Shown here piece by piece: positions 5,048 through 6,108 of a stretch of 6,108 bases of DNA. The notes beneath the pieces are model-generated. The model saw only the letters and a list, made by a program, of their open reading frames with translations. It made no database searches and was not told the DNA's origin. Origin of the DNA: Verrucomicrobia bacterium UBA1731 (GTDB lineage: Bacteria; Verrucomicrobiota; Kiritimatiellia; RFP12; UBA1067); contig DCIH01000046.1 in NCBI GenBank assembly GCA_002317575.1, positions 7,595-13,702 on the forward strand. Reading direction: 5' to 3'. A program made the translations under genes and the position numbers. The number at the start of each line of letters is the position of its first letter. Positions within the stretch are counted from its first letter, which is position 1.

Positions 5048-6108
5048 TCACAGTTCGATCGAGTCGAGTTCCTCGTCTTCCTTCTTCGCGTCGTTGAGCG
5101 ACTTCACCCACTTCAGCACTTCCGCGACCGGTTCGGCCAACTCGACGGGCACGAACTCCTCGACCTTCACCTGCGCGTACAGCGCACGCGCGAGCGGGAT
5201 GTTCTCCATGATGGGGATGCCCTCTTTCACAGCGGTGTCGCGGATAATCTTCGCGATGCGGTCCATGCCGCTCACCACCACCTTCGGCAGCGGCGCCTCG
5301 TCGGGCCGGAAGCGGATGCCCACGGCGTAGTGCGTCGGGTTCGTGACGACGACGTCAGCCTCCTTCGTGGCCTTCGCGGGCGCGGGGCCGTTCAGGAGTT
5401 CGTTCCGGAAATCGCGCTGCGCCTGCTTCACCTCCTGCGAGCCCTCCTGCTCCTTGTATTCGCGCTTCACCTCGTCCTTGGACATCATCATCTGCTTGGT
5501 GAAGTTCTTCTGCTGGAAGATGCGGTCCACCACGGCGATCACGATGTAGCCGAACGCCGTGTAACTGGCCAGGTCCTTCAGGATGACCTTCAGGACGGGG
5601 AACACGTCGTCGATCGTGCCGTAGCAGATGGGCAGAAGCGTCGGTATCGACTTCAGGATGATCTTGTAGATGAGATAGCCGAGGAAACACACCTTCACGA
5701 CGTTCTTGCAGAACTCGAAGACGTTCTTCATCGAGAAGATCTTCTTCGCGCCCTGCGCGGGGTTGAGCTTGTTCAGATCCGGCTTGAGCGGCTCGAGCGT
5801 GAACAGGAAGCCGACCTGGACGGCGTTCGCGACGATCGCCACGGCGGCGGCCACCAGCACGAAGAGGAACGAATACTTGCAGATGAGCTTCGCCGCCTCG
5901 ATGCCGGCGGCGGCCCAGCTGATCTCGCTCGCTTCGCCGACCTTCGCTCCCACATAGCGGACGAGCTCGCCCGTTTCGTCCATCAGGCCGACGCCCAGCG
6001 ACCCGAGAATCGCCAGAAGCACCACGAGAAGCGCCGTCGAGACGACGTCCTTCGACGTGCACACCTGCCCCTTCTGCCGCGCGTCGCGCAGCTTCTTGGG
6101 CGTCGGCA
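5048..6108 (-). CDS. sctU: Type III secretion export-apparatus switch protein SctU (YscU/EscU/SpaS family), 5' end cut by window edge
   Basis: SctU sits in the inner membrane at the base of the injectisome and switches export from early to late substrates after self-cleavage of its cytoplasmic domain. 352 residues are visible from PTPKKLRDARQKGQV to the stop; by comparison with YscU (354) only about eight N-terminal residues are missing. A GTG at 6062-6064 is an internal Val, not the start. Four hydrophobic segments lie at about visible residues 22-41, 75-100, 139-160 and 179-195. The linker MSKDEVKREYKEQEGS leads to the autocleavage motif NPTH (visible residues 256-259, bases 5330-5341), then YAVGIRF, APLPKVVVSG and IPLARALY. 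FlhB, the flagellar paralogue, is the alternative. KPDLNKLNPAQGAKKIFS, KREYKEQEGS and the length fit YscU better. The protein ends in an acidic tail (KKEDEELDSIEL). It is followed after 17 bp by araD. Confidence 0.88.
   Translation of the reverse strand, partial: PTPKKLRDARQKGQVCTSKDVVSTALLVVLLAILGSLGVGLMDETGELVRYVGAKVGEASEISWAAAGIEAAKLICKYSFLFVLVAAAVAIVANAVQVGFLFTLEPLKPDLNKLNPAQGAKKIFSMKNVFEFCKNVVKVCFLGYLIYKIILKSIPTLLPICYGTIDDVFPVLKVILKDLASYTAFGYIVIAVVDRIFQQKNFTKQMMMSKDEVKREYKEQEGSQEVKQAQRDFRNELLNGPAPAKATKEADVVVTNPTHYAVGIRFRPDEAPLPKVVVSGMDRIAKIIRDTAVKEGIPIMENIPLARALYAQVKVEEFVPVELAEPVAEVLKWVKSLNDAKKEDEELDSIEL

Noticed and set aside
5031..5111. Upstream extension of araD to 5111
   Set aside because: It overlaps the sctU coding end, and the extra residues have no counterpart in AraD. 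GTG with GGAGG at 7-base spacing fits the known N terminus.
6062..6064. GTG as a possible start of sctU
   Set aside because: The frame continues upstream with PTPKKLRDARQKGQ, the conserved SctU/FlhB N-terminal motif, so the gene extends past the window edge.

Overview
This window is a GC-rich stretch coding entirely on the minus strand, with seven genes packed almost end to end. Read in transcription order (right to left): the type III secretion export-apparatus switch protein SctU (N-terminal tip cut off by the window edge), L-ribulose-5-phosphate 4-epimerase AraD, a compact HI0933/YhiN-type FAD oxidoreductase, a membrane-anchored 3D-domain cell-wall protein, the Kdo transferase WaaA, a two-helix membrane protein with C-terminal TPR-like repeats, and the first 33 codons of an EttA-like ABC-F protein cut by the left edge. 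Three junctions are 4-bp ATGA overlaps (4320-4323, 3268-3271, 1380-1383). The other three gaps are 17, 29 and 2 bp. No gap is long enough to hold an obvious promoter or terminator, so the run looks like one transcription unit or part of a longer one.

Organism: WaaA means a Gram-negative, LPS-making cell, and SctU means it has or had a non-flagellar type III secretion system. The high GC, the WaaA C-terminal motif variant, and the combination of 3D protein and T3SS suggest the Verrucomicrobiota/PVC group (for example Kiritimatiellia or Lentisphaeria-like gut lineages). This is an inference from general resemblance, not a demonstrated placement.

How the genes relate: three products act at the envelope (SctU in the inner membrane, the 3D protein probably facing the periplasm, WaaA on the cytoplasmic face for lipid A-Kdo synthesis). 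AraD and the flavoprotein are cytoplasmic metabolic enzymes, and EttA acts on ribosomes. They do not form an obvious single pathway. The tight packing looks more like a mixed housekeeping operon attached to the end of a T3SS cluster, which would lie to the right of the window.

I see no RNA gene, mobile element, CRISPR array or repeat. Long plus-strand open frames are present but behave as GC-bias shadows. The points most worth a second look are the T3SS gene running into a metabolic/envelope operon, the TPR protein that resembles a spermidine-synthase-like protein without its catalytic middle, and the short flavoprotein. I found no convincing new system in this window.
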